DNA of 64,000 bases from Spirodela intermedia (taxonomy: Eukaryota; Streptophyta; Magnoliopsida; Alismatales; Araceae): the NCBI GenBank assembly GCA_902729315.2, contig LR746268.1, positions 5,563,501-5,627,500 on the forward strand. Direction: 5' to 3'. This document shows positions 1-12,100 of this stretch, piece by piece. The translations under genes were made by a program, and so were the position numbers. Under the pieces are notes generated by a model that was given only the letters and a program-made list of their open reading frames with translations, made no database searches and was not told where the DNA came from. The first letter of the stretch is position 1; each line of letters opens with the position of its first letter.

Positions 1-117
1 AAGGCACATGCCACGGCGTTCGCGCAAGTGCTACAGGACGATCGCCTCCTCCTCCGGCGACTTCCTCTTGCAGAGCATGCAAGTGCCGTCCCCGTCGCAC
101 GGGAGGTCGGTCGCCAT
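1..117 (-). CDS. ORTHRUS/VIM-like E3 ubiquitin ligase, 5' end only, two apparent frameshifts
   Basis: The minus strand starts with ATG at 117 and reads MATDLPCDGDGTCMLCKRK then an acidic stretch, resembling the N-terminus of ORTHRUS/VIM proteins, whose first domain is a PHD finger (Cys-rich, ending in a CATPWHVPC-like motif). These proteins bind hemimethylated DNA through an SRA domain and maintain CG methylation. Only the start of the PHD finger is in the window; SRA and RING domains would lie to the left. After residue 28 the frame meets a stop, but the expected PHD residues (CSTCA, then TPWHVP) follow in the other two frames, as if one extra base were present near 32-36 and another near 20-23. 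This is either sequence error or a decayed copy. Family call rests on about 38 residues. Confidence 0.68.
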
Positions 118-587
118 GGCTCCTGCCAGCGGGAAGCCTCCGACGGGGGTTTCTCCGTCCCGGCGGCCCGGCGGCCCGGCAGAGAGGAGGGGAGCGATCA
201 CCGATGGGGGAAAGCGAGAGGAGGGAAACCGTCCCTGAGATTTTTTGAAATTCTGCGGCGCTTCACCGCTAATAACGGAAAGACGCATTACTTCCACTTA
301 AATGAAATTACCATTCTATTCCCTTGAGCCCCCTCCCGGTTCGACATTGACTTCACCTTGTTCATCGCTAATAAATAACGGGGAGGGGTTTATTATAGCA
401 CTCTTCAAATCATACTCGTGATCCGGACAATTCGGCTGACCATAATCGTCTCCGTCAACGGGAGCAGTTCAACGGCACTAACACACGGCGTCACCAAAGA
501 AAGGGATTCCGCCGTCGCTTCAACAGGGGAAAAAGAACACCTCGCTCGGGGAAAGGAAGTCTTTTGGGCCCGATGGGCCGCCAGCGG
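118..587. other. intergenic: 3' flank of chorismate synthase and upstream region of ORTHRUS/VIM-like gene
   Basis: No coding region supported. Transcription of the gene to the right ends here and the gene to the left starts here (both minus strand). Short open frames in 118-330 overlap the start of the left gene in other frames and look like shadows. Confidence 0.6.
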
Positions 588-1172
588 CTAAGCCAGGTGG
601 GCCGCGAGAGGGGAGCCGGGCTCGGCGGGGATGGCCGGCTCCTGGAGAGACGAGTTGATGGGGAACATCTCGCACTGAGCCATGTGAGCCATCAGCTGGT
701 CCACAACCACCAGCGCCACCATGGCCTCCACCATGGGAACAGCTGCCCCGAAAATAAATCAAGCACATCAGGAGGAGAAAATGCGATGAGTGTGAGAGAG
801 AGAGAGAGAACAACGAGGAGGGGAGAGAGACAAACCTCGAGGGACGACGCAGGGGTCGTGGCGGCCCCTTGCGATGAGCTGGGTCTCGTTGCCGTCACGG
901 GTCACGGTGTTCTGCTTCTTCTGCGAGAAGCATGGAGGGGTTCCTTACGACAGAGAAAGTAATGGAAAGCTCTATGGGATGATGTGTAGGAGGATATGAG
1001 AATTTTTTGTGCATTCTCTAATCCCTTTCCAGATGGCGATGTGGAAAAAGGGGGGAAGGATTGCTTACGCTGATGGTAGATGTGGGCTTGAAGGCCACTC
1101 GCATGTAGATGGTCTCTCCGTTGGATATGCCTCCCTGTGGCCGTGAAGAGGGGGCGAGAGAAGCGCGTCAGA

Positions 1173-1227
<55 letters not shown>

Positions 1228-1594
1228 ATTTGTGGAGTGATGGTATTGGAGAAGAGTCTGAACCTGGATCCCCCCGGATCGGTTGGTTCTCGTCCTGGTT
1301 CTTCCGTTCTCGTCTACGTAGAACTCGTCGTTATGCTCGCTGCCGGTCATGAAGGTGCCTGAGGAAGATTCACCAGGAGAGAACCAGTTGAGCGGGGGGG
1401 AAGTAGGATAGAGGGAAGCTTCAAAAGTCCAGAGTTCGCGAGGGGATTTTTACCCCCGAAGCCACTTCCGAATTCGAACCCTTTTGTCGCAGGTAACGAC
1501 ATGACCGCCTTGGCTAGGTCAGCTTCAAGTTTATCAAAAACAGGAGCACCGAGACCCTGGAACAGGACACCACAGACGGCGTGGTCAACTAAGT

Positions 1595-1636
<42 letters not shown>

Positions 1637-4600
1637 CTTACACGTGGGACATTCCTAACGATGCATGTGACAACTCCACCAACAGAGTCACCTCTTACTC
1701 TAACAACGTCGATGGCATCGATCATTTTCTGAGCATATTCCGGGTCTGGGCATCTGACGATGTTGCTCTCAACCTGAAGGCATAACATCCCATAAGATTT
1801 CCATCCGAGAACTCGCTGGAATACAACTAGAAAGCAAGAGGAAGAATCGAAACAGATATTGCGGAAAATGGAGACATTGGGGGAAAAAAAGAAGAAGGAA
1901 AAGGAAACAAATTCAGAGGAGAAGAGAGAACCTGCTCTTGAGTCACAGATTCATGGTCAATCAATCCCTCCGGAAGGACAACCTTATGCACTTGGGACAC
2001 ATATGCAAGGATCTGAAGATGTTACGAAAAAAAATATTAACATTCGTAGAAAAAAACTATTAGCGATGGATTTCCAAGCATAAGCATCGTTTTATGGTGT
2101 CTAAATAGCAAACATCGTTAAAGTAAAATTTCGAACGACGATGTATAAATAATTATCTTGTTCTCATGAAGAAATCTTAATTTTCAGTACGTAACAAAGT
2201 TTTTTCAAGATGGTATTACCGCCAATTTAATCCTCTCCCAGAGGCAATCGTTACTATCCTTCCAAAGCTATAAAAGATATCAAGAGATGCTCAACATCTC
2301 ATGTAGGTGCATCAGACGCCCAAAATAATAAAAGCCTAGCAATCTCGAAACATGGAACAGGGATCAAAAGTAAAGGGGTGACTCAGTGAAAAAGGGCTCT
2401 GAGAAGGTGCAACAGCTGATAGAGAGTCTACATTTCTCATCATCAAAACGAGTGCTAGATTAAAACATATTACTCCAGGTACTCATGAATAGAAGAACAA
2501 AGAACCAGAAATAACTAGGAACGCTTTGAACGATAAACATCCAGAAAGTAAAATGCCATGGCTACACAAATAGTCCAAACACAGTGTGTTGATCTGCTTA
2601 AGAGTAATCATTCACATACTTCCGTTCCAGTCTTCATCTTGAGAATTTTTTTGGCAACAGCTCCAGCTGCAACTCTCCCAATGGTTTCTCTAGCGGAAGA
2701 TCTACCACCACCCTGCATAGAGGAACAATTTCGCTTCAAGTCTATATCTTCAAAAGGAAATAAGTCTCCCTTGAAAGCCCTACGACACGGTAAAGTAACG
2801 AAGCATAAGGGTACCTGAATGGATCTGACTCCATATTTCCAATCATAGGTTGCATCAGCATGAGAAGGCCGATAAGCTTTTGACATTTCTGCGTAATCCT
2901 GGAACGACCCAAAAAAGGAAATTCTCATGACAGGAAAAGTGGCACAGCCACAATTGAACTTCGAGTAAATTAAATTTGTATGCCTAATAATAGGCAAAGA
3001 AGAAATGTGCAGTCCTTTCCTGAAGAAAAAGGAGGGAAAAGACATCGAATATCTAGTCCCTGGAAGGGGAAATGATTCCATCTGTAGACGATGTTTTAGC
3101 CTTCCAGGGAAAGTAGCCAACTCGTCATTAGAGATGGGAAATACAAGCATACATTGTTTGTCTCATACGTTTATACAGAAGATTCCCTGTGTATCTCCCA
3201 CTTTCTTGAGAGAAGTCAAAAACTCGTATATTTCAGAATCGAAAATTGCAAGAAATGCATCTCTAATGGAGCAAGACCGACGCATAATTGATGTATCAGG
3301 ATGGAAAATCCTACCGTTAATAAGTTTTATCCGTTGGATGCAAGGGAGCCTGTATTGCATGCATGATAAAGAAAGCAACACCTTATATGGGTGAAGCGCC
3401 TCATAATATAGCTTCAAAAGGTTGATCCATGAGCCTCAAATGACACTACGTGGACAGATCAACTTCCGGCAACTCACTTAATCTATAGGGCACATCAACT
3501 TCCGGCAAACACACTCACATTGTTACATTCTTCCTCCATTTCCTTATCGTTTAGTAGCATAAAGTGTTATAACAATTTACTGTTAAGTGACAGCAATGGG
3601 AATAAGTCAATACTTCTGTCCCAGGATATCAAATATAGTTTTATTTACAGCGTTATATGCAATAAACTACATTCAGAGTCCTTTTATTTTGAATATAGAG
3701 ATTGAAAAATAACTCACATGTCCTCTTTGATCCTTGTTCGGTACAGAAATGCTGATTGCAGTTCCTGTGGTAACACCTGAAAGATACTCCCTGTCAGAAT
3801 TTATCCAAGAAAAAAAAAGTATTAATACCGAAGAAGAAGAAAAAACGAGATCTAACCATCAGCAATCCCTGAATTAATTCTACATGTGTCCGTCTCCTTT
3901 CTTGGTGTGGTTATCCTGCTCTGCCCTGGCCTCCTACATGAAACCAACTAGTCAGAAGCTAAGAAAAATGGTGAACAAAGGAACCACTATATTCGAGGAA
4001 AAAAATGAAAGACGCCCGGCTTTGAAATGAGCTGATTAGAGACGATCATATAGGATAATTAAGCATACCTTCTGTCAAGTTCGAATTGCACATCAGCTTC
4101 GGAAAGGGGCAATCGAGGTGGACATCCACTGATGATGCAATCAACACTCCCGCCATGAGATTCTCCAGATGTGGAGACTTGAAAATATTTCCCAAAATTG
4201 TTTCCAGTGGCCTGAATCTCTGATATTCACAAAAGTGTTCCAAACTTTTAAAAATTTGATAAAGTCTCAGCATTACGTGCAAGTTCAAGGCAATGGAAAT
4301 TCCTTGTTCGTATAGATTCGAAAACTAACAGAATCTACTTTCAAAAACTAATCGCCCGACCTTGAGATAATTTATGATGCCAAATAATCAGCTACCGTAA
4401 GCATGTTCGACGCATACAGATGGGGCGGGCATCTTTTACATTACCAAACAAGAACAATGCACGACAAAAAGTACAAAACTACGAATAATTCAATCACCAT
4501 AATAGCTCGAACGGGACGAAAAATTATATATGCGGACTCTATCCCCCAGCCACCTCCAAAAAAGAGCAGACCGATAACAAGTGAAGTGAGCGGCGTAATC

Positions 4601-4790
4601 AGCACTCATCATTCCGCGGGATTGACTGACCTAGCTTCCTGGGAGAAGCGCCCCGCCGCTGGACGGAGATCTGGACTGTTCGTGCGCAAAGCCGGTGAAG
4701 ATCCGACTGCTGGGAGAACCCGATGTCGCGGCCCCCGTCCGTTCTCACAGCTTTCAGAAAGGACTTTGAGGAGAGAGACGACGACGCCAT
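588..4790 (-). CDS. CS: chorismate synthase, plastidial (13 exons, 446 aa)
   Basis: Last step of the shikimate pathway: EPSP to chorismate with reduced FMN, in plastids. Exons on the minus strand: 4790-4631, 4219-4069, 3933-3857, 3776-3718, 2898-2815, 2712-2620, 2012-1932, 1773-1642, 1556-1454, 1358-1264, 1134-1069, 920-836, 742-588. All junctions are GT-AG and phases close to exactly 447 codons, the usual plant length. Residues 1-53 are a Ser/Arg-rich, acid-poor transit peptide ([12 protein letters not shown]). Family signatures are present: GESHG at 72-76 followed by [27 protein letters not shown] from 105, [10 protein letters not shown] at 178-187, [27 protein letters not shown], and the C-terminal [20 protein letters not shown]. 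Start chosen as the first ATG before the transit peptide. Three introns hold (CT)n tracts. No break seen. Confidence 0.97.
792..809. repeat. (GA)n microsatellite, chorismate synthase intron 12
   Basis: Short run of GA on the plus strand, i.e. (CT)n on the sense strand of the gene, inside the intron at 743-835. Confidence 0.85.
1177..1221. repeat. (GA)22 microsatellite, chorismate synthase intron 10
   Basis: Perfect GA dinucleotide run on the plus strand followed by a G7 tract. It lies inside the intron at 1135-1263, about 42 bases before the acceptor, and reads (CT)n on the sense strand, where it can act as an extended polypyrimidine tract. Confidence 0.95.
1598..1633. repeat. (GA)18 microsatellite, chorismate synthase intron 8
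   Basis: Perfect GA run filling over 40 percent of the very short 85-base intron at 1557-1641. It is (CT)n on the sense strand and begins only 8 bases after the donor. Confidence 0.95.
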
Positions 4791-5528
4791 GGCCTCCTCC
4801 TACCTCCGTCGGCCAGAGAGGAGCGACCAGGATGGGGTTGGTGGAGTATTTGGTGACGATGAAACGGGGTAGAGCCGCGAACAGCAGCCCCCTTTAACGG
4901 ACCCCCCGACATCCACCAACCCACGCAGACCACGCCTACCCTCCTCTTGCACCTACCCGCACGTGTAACGCGCGTGGTTATCTCCTACTCTCGTCTCTCA
5001 CCTCCCCACCCATACACGAACCACATCTCTTAGTGGGCCCGTCCACGAGGACCTGCAGACAATATTAATGGCCCGGATGCAAAAGCCCAAGACCTAAGAA
5101 TCAGATTTTCGGAACGATTCCTGGAATATAAAGAGAAGGGATAGAAAAAAGGCCACCTATAAAGTCTAAGCTGGAAATCTTGGATTCAATAGGATTTCCA
5201 CTTTTGGCGTCCTACGCCGTCCAGAATGAAAGTCAACATCTCACCCCAAAAAATTGCAAGAGACATGGAAGAAGAGACAGGGGTTGGGGCTCTCGGCCCC
5301 GGAGACCCTATCGAAAGCCACGTGTTCCTTATTAGTCTAAGGAGAGAGAATGTGAAACCTGAACACAAACCCAGAAGACAACAAAACTGGACTCAATTAT
5401 CTCACGAATCCCACGTGCCCCCTGGGGATGGCGATTTCTAGCACACAGGATGGGATTCTCAGCGAGCAAGCTCCGACCAATTTCTGATCTGGTAAGTTAC
5501 GCATCAAAATTCCGATGTGTGGACGTGA
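4791..5528 (-). promoter_or_regulatory. chorismate synthase upstream region with site II and G-box motifs
   Basis: Region between the SEC24 stop and the chorismate synthase start. It contains TGGGCCC at 5034-5040, an inverted GGCCC at about 5070 and AGCCCA at about 5084, all variants of the site II element bound by TCP factors in plant housekeeping promoters. CACGTG G-box cores are at 5319-5324 and 5412-5417. Assignment as promoter is inference from position; no TATA box is convincing. The part next to 5529 must also hold the SEC24 3' UTR. Confidence 0.45.
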
Positions 5529-6131
5529 TCACGCCATCTTGGTCTGGATCTGCCGATGAACGTGGACGAGGAACTCCACGTAGGACAGACCGCTGGGGTT
5601 CTTGTCTTCGATCATGTACGAGAAGAACAGCATACCTGTGTCATCATTCACAGTGGCGGTTGACAAAACATTCGTTGAGTATTTGGGCAAGTCAACGATA
5701 CTTAAGAACTCACGCAGAGGAAGACTGAAAGGAGAAGTGGCTTACCTGATGGATCGGCTTTCCTGCAGATCCGTAAGCTGCAAGAAGGGAAAAAAAAAAT
5801 CATGCATGAGTCTTGACGACATAAATGACTGTAGGATGGTGAGAAGGCGCCACTTTTAGCAATAGACAAAGATAAGCCAATTACCGCAGGTAGGAACATC
5901 TCTGGCGCCTTACTTCGTTTACCGCGTCATTTAGTCTCTTCGATAGATCATTGTCATACTGCTGCAACACAAACTGTGCGACGAGAAAAGGAAGATCGTC
6001 AAGGATTGTAAAGAAGAGCGGGTGGTCATACAAGAGAGGTGCAGGCTTTACCAATGCACGAAACAAGTCAAAGTATGATGTCAACGCGAAATGTTTGGCA
6101 TCACTGCCCACATTCCCCCTTTGTTTTTCAA

Positions 6132-6194
<63 letters not shown>

Positions 6195-9100
6195 TAATAA
6201 TGAAATAACGACAGATACATACCTGAGTCGAAATTCCATCAACAGAGGGAGCTCCAAATATTTGCTGTAGTATCTCTGTTTTCACCGAATTACCAACGTA
6301 AATCAAAGCATCCTCCCCATTTTCGAGGAGATAGATACCATCATCTGCTATATGCTCACTGGAAAGAGGAATCGGAGGAGGAATTGCGGATCCATCATCT
6401 TCCTGCCAAATCAGTCGTAGCAGGTTCATACACGTTGACTAACAATATGGTCAAATAACAGGTAGTGAAGAGCTTCATACCTTTGTTTCTAAGCTGTGAA
6501 CAGCAAACAGTCGAGGATAAACAAGAGGGGCTGCCAGTGGTACTGAAAGTGATGAAACACGGCTAACCCAGTAGGAACGGTCGTCTAGTCTCCCATCAGA
6601 ACGCACCCCAATGCTCTTAACAAGAGCTGGAAAAAATATAAAAGAGATAAGGAAACTTGAAACCCATTTGCCATCAACATCAAAAGCAGCATCTAGATAT
6701 GTATATAGTAGTTATTATTATTGTTAACCGAAACACAAGGAAAACAACTCTTGTGTAGGTTTTCTACCAATCTGCTACTCTCATTTTCGGCTATTAGCAA
6801 AGGATAAGAATTAAAAGATTTATCACCGTATGAAAAAAAACATCTTCTGATTACAGTCAATGATCCCCAATTTCAAAGCATATCAGCACTAGTTTAAATC
6901 ATAAATTAGGTTAGCTTTAAGAATCATGAAATCTCCGAATTATATTGAGTAAATTAAACCGTCATATGCAATACCAAACAACATAGATTGTGAGCATGTA
7001 CCTAGCGTATACAGGGGTAAAAGCTTGAGGGCCTCTGGAAGGATTAGTTGACCAGATGACGACACAGTTGCACAAAATTTTCGATATGAGTGCAGAATAC
7101 TGATGCAAAAATTTGTCATCTGCTCCCGGACCTGAGCGAGAGAGCTGACTGGAATTCCATTGGCAGCTAGAAAGGAGTAAAAAAGGAAAAAATAATTAAA
7201 GGTTCTCCATAATTTTAAAAAAACAAAGTGGGAAATTAAAACGGACACGATTTCTCTGAGAAAAATGGATATCGAAACACATTACTATACGTGACTTTAC
7301 CTTGCTTTAACAGGCATGTAAACTGAGTATCCAGATCAGCTGACCGAAATAGATTACTGAGCATACTTGTGCATGGAAGTGATAGAGTTGTGACTCGAAT
7401 TCTTCTTTCCCCATAAACAGTTGTATAAAGAAGGGCACACTGCGAAAGGAAAAATAATATTTCAAGATATGTTATTCCTTTCTGGTATCTATAGCAGTCT
7501 ATTTCTATGCTAACGTAGGGATATTGACCAAGCAAAAAATAAAAAAATAAAAATGATTTCACCAAAAAAATACCTGAAAAGCGCATTCAGTATTCTCTTG
7601 AAATTTATCATCGTGCTTGAAAGTGACCATTATAGTTTTATCACAATCAATCTGCGGTATCCCCCGAAATATATCAGTAGAGGGAATATATTTCACAGTT
7701 GATTCAAATGCTGATAAAAGATCTGATGCAAGTGCCAAATGAACTATCCGGTCAATGAGACAAATCAACAAGAGGTAAGAAATCAGAAAGTCCAACCTAA
7801 TGTGACCAATATTGGACCAAAAATTGGCCCAAAACTTTTCTATAATCTCGGGTCGTCTGCCTTCTCTTACGCAAAGAGCACATATTACAGCTAAAAGAAA
7901 GCAGGATAATGTAGCTCATTCTTTCCTCAAATCCCTCTGCATGGTTGCTCGTTATTAAAAAAAAACAGTAAAAAAGTGAAGTTTAACAAGGTTGGTTATC
8001 TCTAAGGATCATGCATGTTTTGACTAGACGAGATCAGATAAACTAATTAGTTTTTCATTGATACATAAGAAGTTAGCAATGACATGCGTCTTTGATCTTT
8101 AAAAGCTGTCACTTTCTGCAGCTATGTCGGTTTTTCATGTCACTTGTCACGAGAAGTAAACATTGTTGCAAACATGAGTAATGTTCTCAAGTTAACGGAT
8201 CTGCAATGGTTTTAAAAATGAATTATCTTGCAAAGCCACGGAAAGACCAACCCCAGGGAGATCGATATCTGTGGGAATTCTCTTGCAGAAGTTTCCATAG
8301 TACTCTTGAACTTGAAGACCCTGCAGGAAAGTGGCAAGTTAGTTGTCACCTAGTAAACAAAAAGAACCTCATTCGTATACATTTCACATTTTGATGATAA
8401 GACACAATTAAGCAAGTTACCTGGCTGCATCTTACACGCATGACAGCCTCAAAACCTTGCGGCCTAGTTACATTCCACCTCAGATCGTTGTAAAGCTTCG
8501 TAGAATCCGAAACAGCAGAAAATGGGTAGTAGTAATACACCTACAAGAGATTGATTGAGTAAACATTCATGACAATAGTACGCCACAGCTGCATCACTAA
8601 CACAGATCTTTTCTTCCCACCAAGCAACTATTCAAGGAACTAGCCTTAACTACCTGCAGCTGTGTATGTCTTCTTCCTACCAAACATGACTCAACAACCA
8701 CCTGCTCTAGGTCTTTCGAAGATATGAAGACAGCTCATTAAAAAAGTCCCGAAGATCTGATGATGATCAATTAGGTAAAGATATCCCATCAACAAATAAT
8801 AAGGTTGGCATGCAACCAAAATTTGAGTAGTATTCAGCTGACACAGTTACCAGCGTAGACAAACACTTACATATCGGTACTACATCATACCCTCTGACAG
8901 ATACGTCAGAGAAAATCAAACGATCATTAACATTCTCACCATGAAATTATGAGCACTAGAAGGCTATGCTATTTGAAGATCTTCCATTAGCTTCCTATTA
9001 GATGAACTTTAAAATTCAAAGAAATACAAGATCATGGATCCTAGGAAAATTTGCATCTACCAACCAATATTAGTGATAATACAAGTTGTTTGGGGATACC

Positions 9101-12100
9101 TGCCCGCCAGTAGTTCCAGGGACAACAGAGATGGAGGCAATGTCTACATATGTCTGAGCAGTGATGAAGATATCCACACAGACCTGATAACCAGTGAACA
9201 ATAAGAATGGCAGAAACTGCAATGATAAAAATGAATTCTTGATACACTCAAAACATATTTCCCACCAATAAAAAACAAAGACCACACCTGATACTCTGCA
9301 AACTCCATTGCCATAGTTTTAAAAGACTTGTCCATTGGCTGAAGCAATTTATGGGCCTCCTGAAATCCAACACAGCATTTGAGAGTCCATTGAACACAAC
9401 GTTAGCAAAGCCAACTTGCTACCAGACATGAGCCAATGCATCAACAGTCATAGTTGATCCACGAATACTAATGCTTACTTTCAACTAAGAGTCTATGATA
9501 ACATTACGAAAAAAGTGAAATACCTATATTCCTATAATCCACCACTCTTGGCTCCCTAGAGATCCAACAATTCACCAATAGAAACAGGTGGTTTGGAAAC
9601 ATTCGACTCTCTTATTCGCTTTCATATTTTGTTGCATGCTTCTTCCAGAAATAAGATTTACAGAATGAATGGAGTCGGTGGGATGATCACAGAACAGAGA
9701 ACTCAAATGTTAGATGATTTAGAGATACATTGTAAACCACATAACTACATCAGTCAGAAACATACTTCAATCTGTAACTATCACAACCGAAAAGAAATTT
9801 TGAAAAATCTGAATGATTCTTTTTTTTTCCTGAAGTTAAACAAAATTCACCAAAAATTTAAAATAAAAGGAGTACTACTTCTAACAAATGGATTAAAAGG
9901 AAAAAAAAGGCAAAAGGATCCATCACAAATCTCTACTACTCTCTGCCCATTTAACAAGATAGTAAACAAGCTAGGAATTAGCACAAATATCCTTTCGTCG
10001 ATCCTTGACTAAATGTTAGAATATGCTGATTCACTGACCTCCTTTCCCCTGTACTGTTGTCAAACAATACACTTTTGTTGATAGTGCATGCTTTTCAATT
10101 TATGTTGAAGTAATCTACGTGATTCTACAAAATTTTCCAAGGAATTATAGGTTTTGATATGATGATCCACTGAATTTTCCACGCCTCTACTCGACCAATG
10201 AATTTCAATGCCCTAACTCCTTCATTTGATGCACTAGTTGGTCGACTTAAACATAAGAGAAAAGCATGTCTGTGTGAGAGAGTTTAATTTGAGAGGCAAA
10301 AAAGATTACGGTGTATACATCAGAAATTACATGAAAAGATACTTCTAAACAGTTATGAAGGAAGCAATGCCTCGGACTAATCAATTATCATGTATATAAC
10401 TAAGCTGAAGAGTGGAATCACACATATTAATAAAATTCAAACGAAAGAAGGCTGGAAAATTTCAAGAACATTATACTTTATCCGCAGAAGAGACATTTGC
10501 CCTTCCTTCAGCTTCCCGGGCAGATAGAGAACCAATTCCAACTGATGGCAAGACTGCAAGAAAGCACAATGACACCGTGAAACCACAATGCATTCAGCTA
10601 AAGCGCTCAGCATTAGACTATACCATATAACTTCACACAAATGGAACACACAAAATAACCACCTAATCGTTCTAAATATCACCCTTAAGGATCCTGGCTC
10701 TGAATTTTTCTTTGAGATTCATTGATTATAAAATGGGACTTATACGATGAGCAAGTGAAATAATGACTCACATTGTTGGCAATGATGAAGCTAGGAATAA
10801 AAAAGAAGGGGAAAACAAAGACAGAAAAAGGAGAAAATGGGTTGATCCCAAGTTGAATAGAATTCTAGTGAAAGATATTTAACGCTATCTTCATGAAACG
10901 AACTTAAAATGTTGTAAATCGAATCATAAAAAGAAGAAATGAGTATATCCGAAGTTGAATGGTCAAATTCTAGTGATAGGATAGTTACTGTCATCCTTAT
11001 GAAACAGAACAGTTATTTCTAGATTTCGTCATGTGTACAAATATCAGTACACAGCTAGCTGTACGCAAGTTAACAAGAGAATGTACCAACAAGGTTACCA
11101 GAGCACAAGTAGTACACGACCATCATAAGCAATTGGAATAAAGTAGTGCAATGTCAGAATCATTGGTACTATACACCTAGTTCCAACGATTTGAAATGAG
11201 GGATTCAATCATTCCTTTTATTACCCTCATAATATGATGATGACAACAACTTGTTCTTGTAATTTTGGCTCCCCTAATATCTCTCTAACAGAGAAATCCG
11301 ATAACAATCTCTTGTTGTCTTCGCACACATCCATCTGAGCACTCTCATTTAAACATTGAGATATAATGGTAATATTGGAGTCATTACAAATATGGAAGTT
11401 AAAATGATAAACAATGTAATTCCAACCACAATTAATTTTACAATATACCCACACATTTTAATGGCATTTCTGATTACCGAATAGATATGAACCACAACAT
11501 TTTAACCAAGAAATCGAGGCATCCCGTGATTGAAAATCATTGATGTGAAATGTCATTGAATCAGATTCACAAATAAAATAATGTAATGAAACAGAGCATA
11601 TTGACTGGTTTTGTGGCACTCAATGAAGATTATGCTAAGAACAGGATTTCTGAATGGAACTTGAAAAGGTGAATAAAAACCAGAATAAATCCCAGATAGT
11701 CATAACACGTATGCGTCATAGTTTCTATCAAGTCCATATCTAAATAGGGTACTAACAATTGCAAGACTACGTTATCCTAGCGAATAGAACAAGGAATCAA
11801 ATTACATATTCCATTGATATAAATTCAACACCAAAGATTGGTTACAGATGGACCTGTTCATGAATATAGCATTGGTTACAGACAGAAGGCAGTTATTTTC
11901 ATTTAAGTTTCAATATCATTCCCATTTCTTAAATATGTTCCACTTCAAGCTATTTTCAAACATGAGATAGATCGTATTCATTCTGAAGAATACCAAAACT
12001 ATCAGCTCTTGAGAAAATGTAATCATGGAAACGTGTTTTGTTTGTACTACAAGTGCTGACTAAGATTGGTCGATCATAGGAGTTGCAATTGAGATGCAGG

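Noticed and set aside
5881-6429. Open frames rich in SLSLSL or ERERER across the (GA)n tracts (also 1168-1350, 34238-34916)
   Set aside because: They are translations of dinucleotide repeats through introns or non-coding flanks and do not resemble proteins outside the overlapping true exons.
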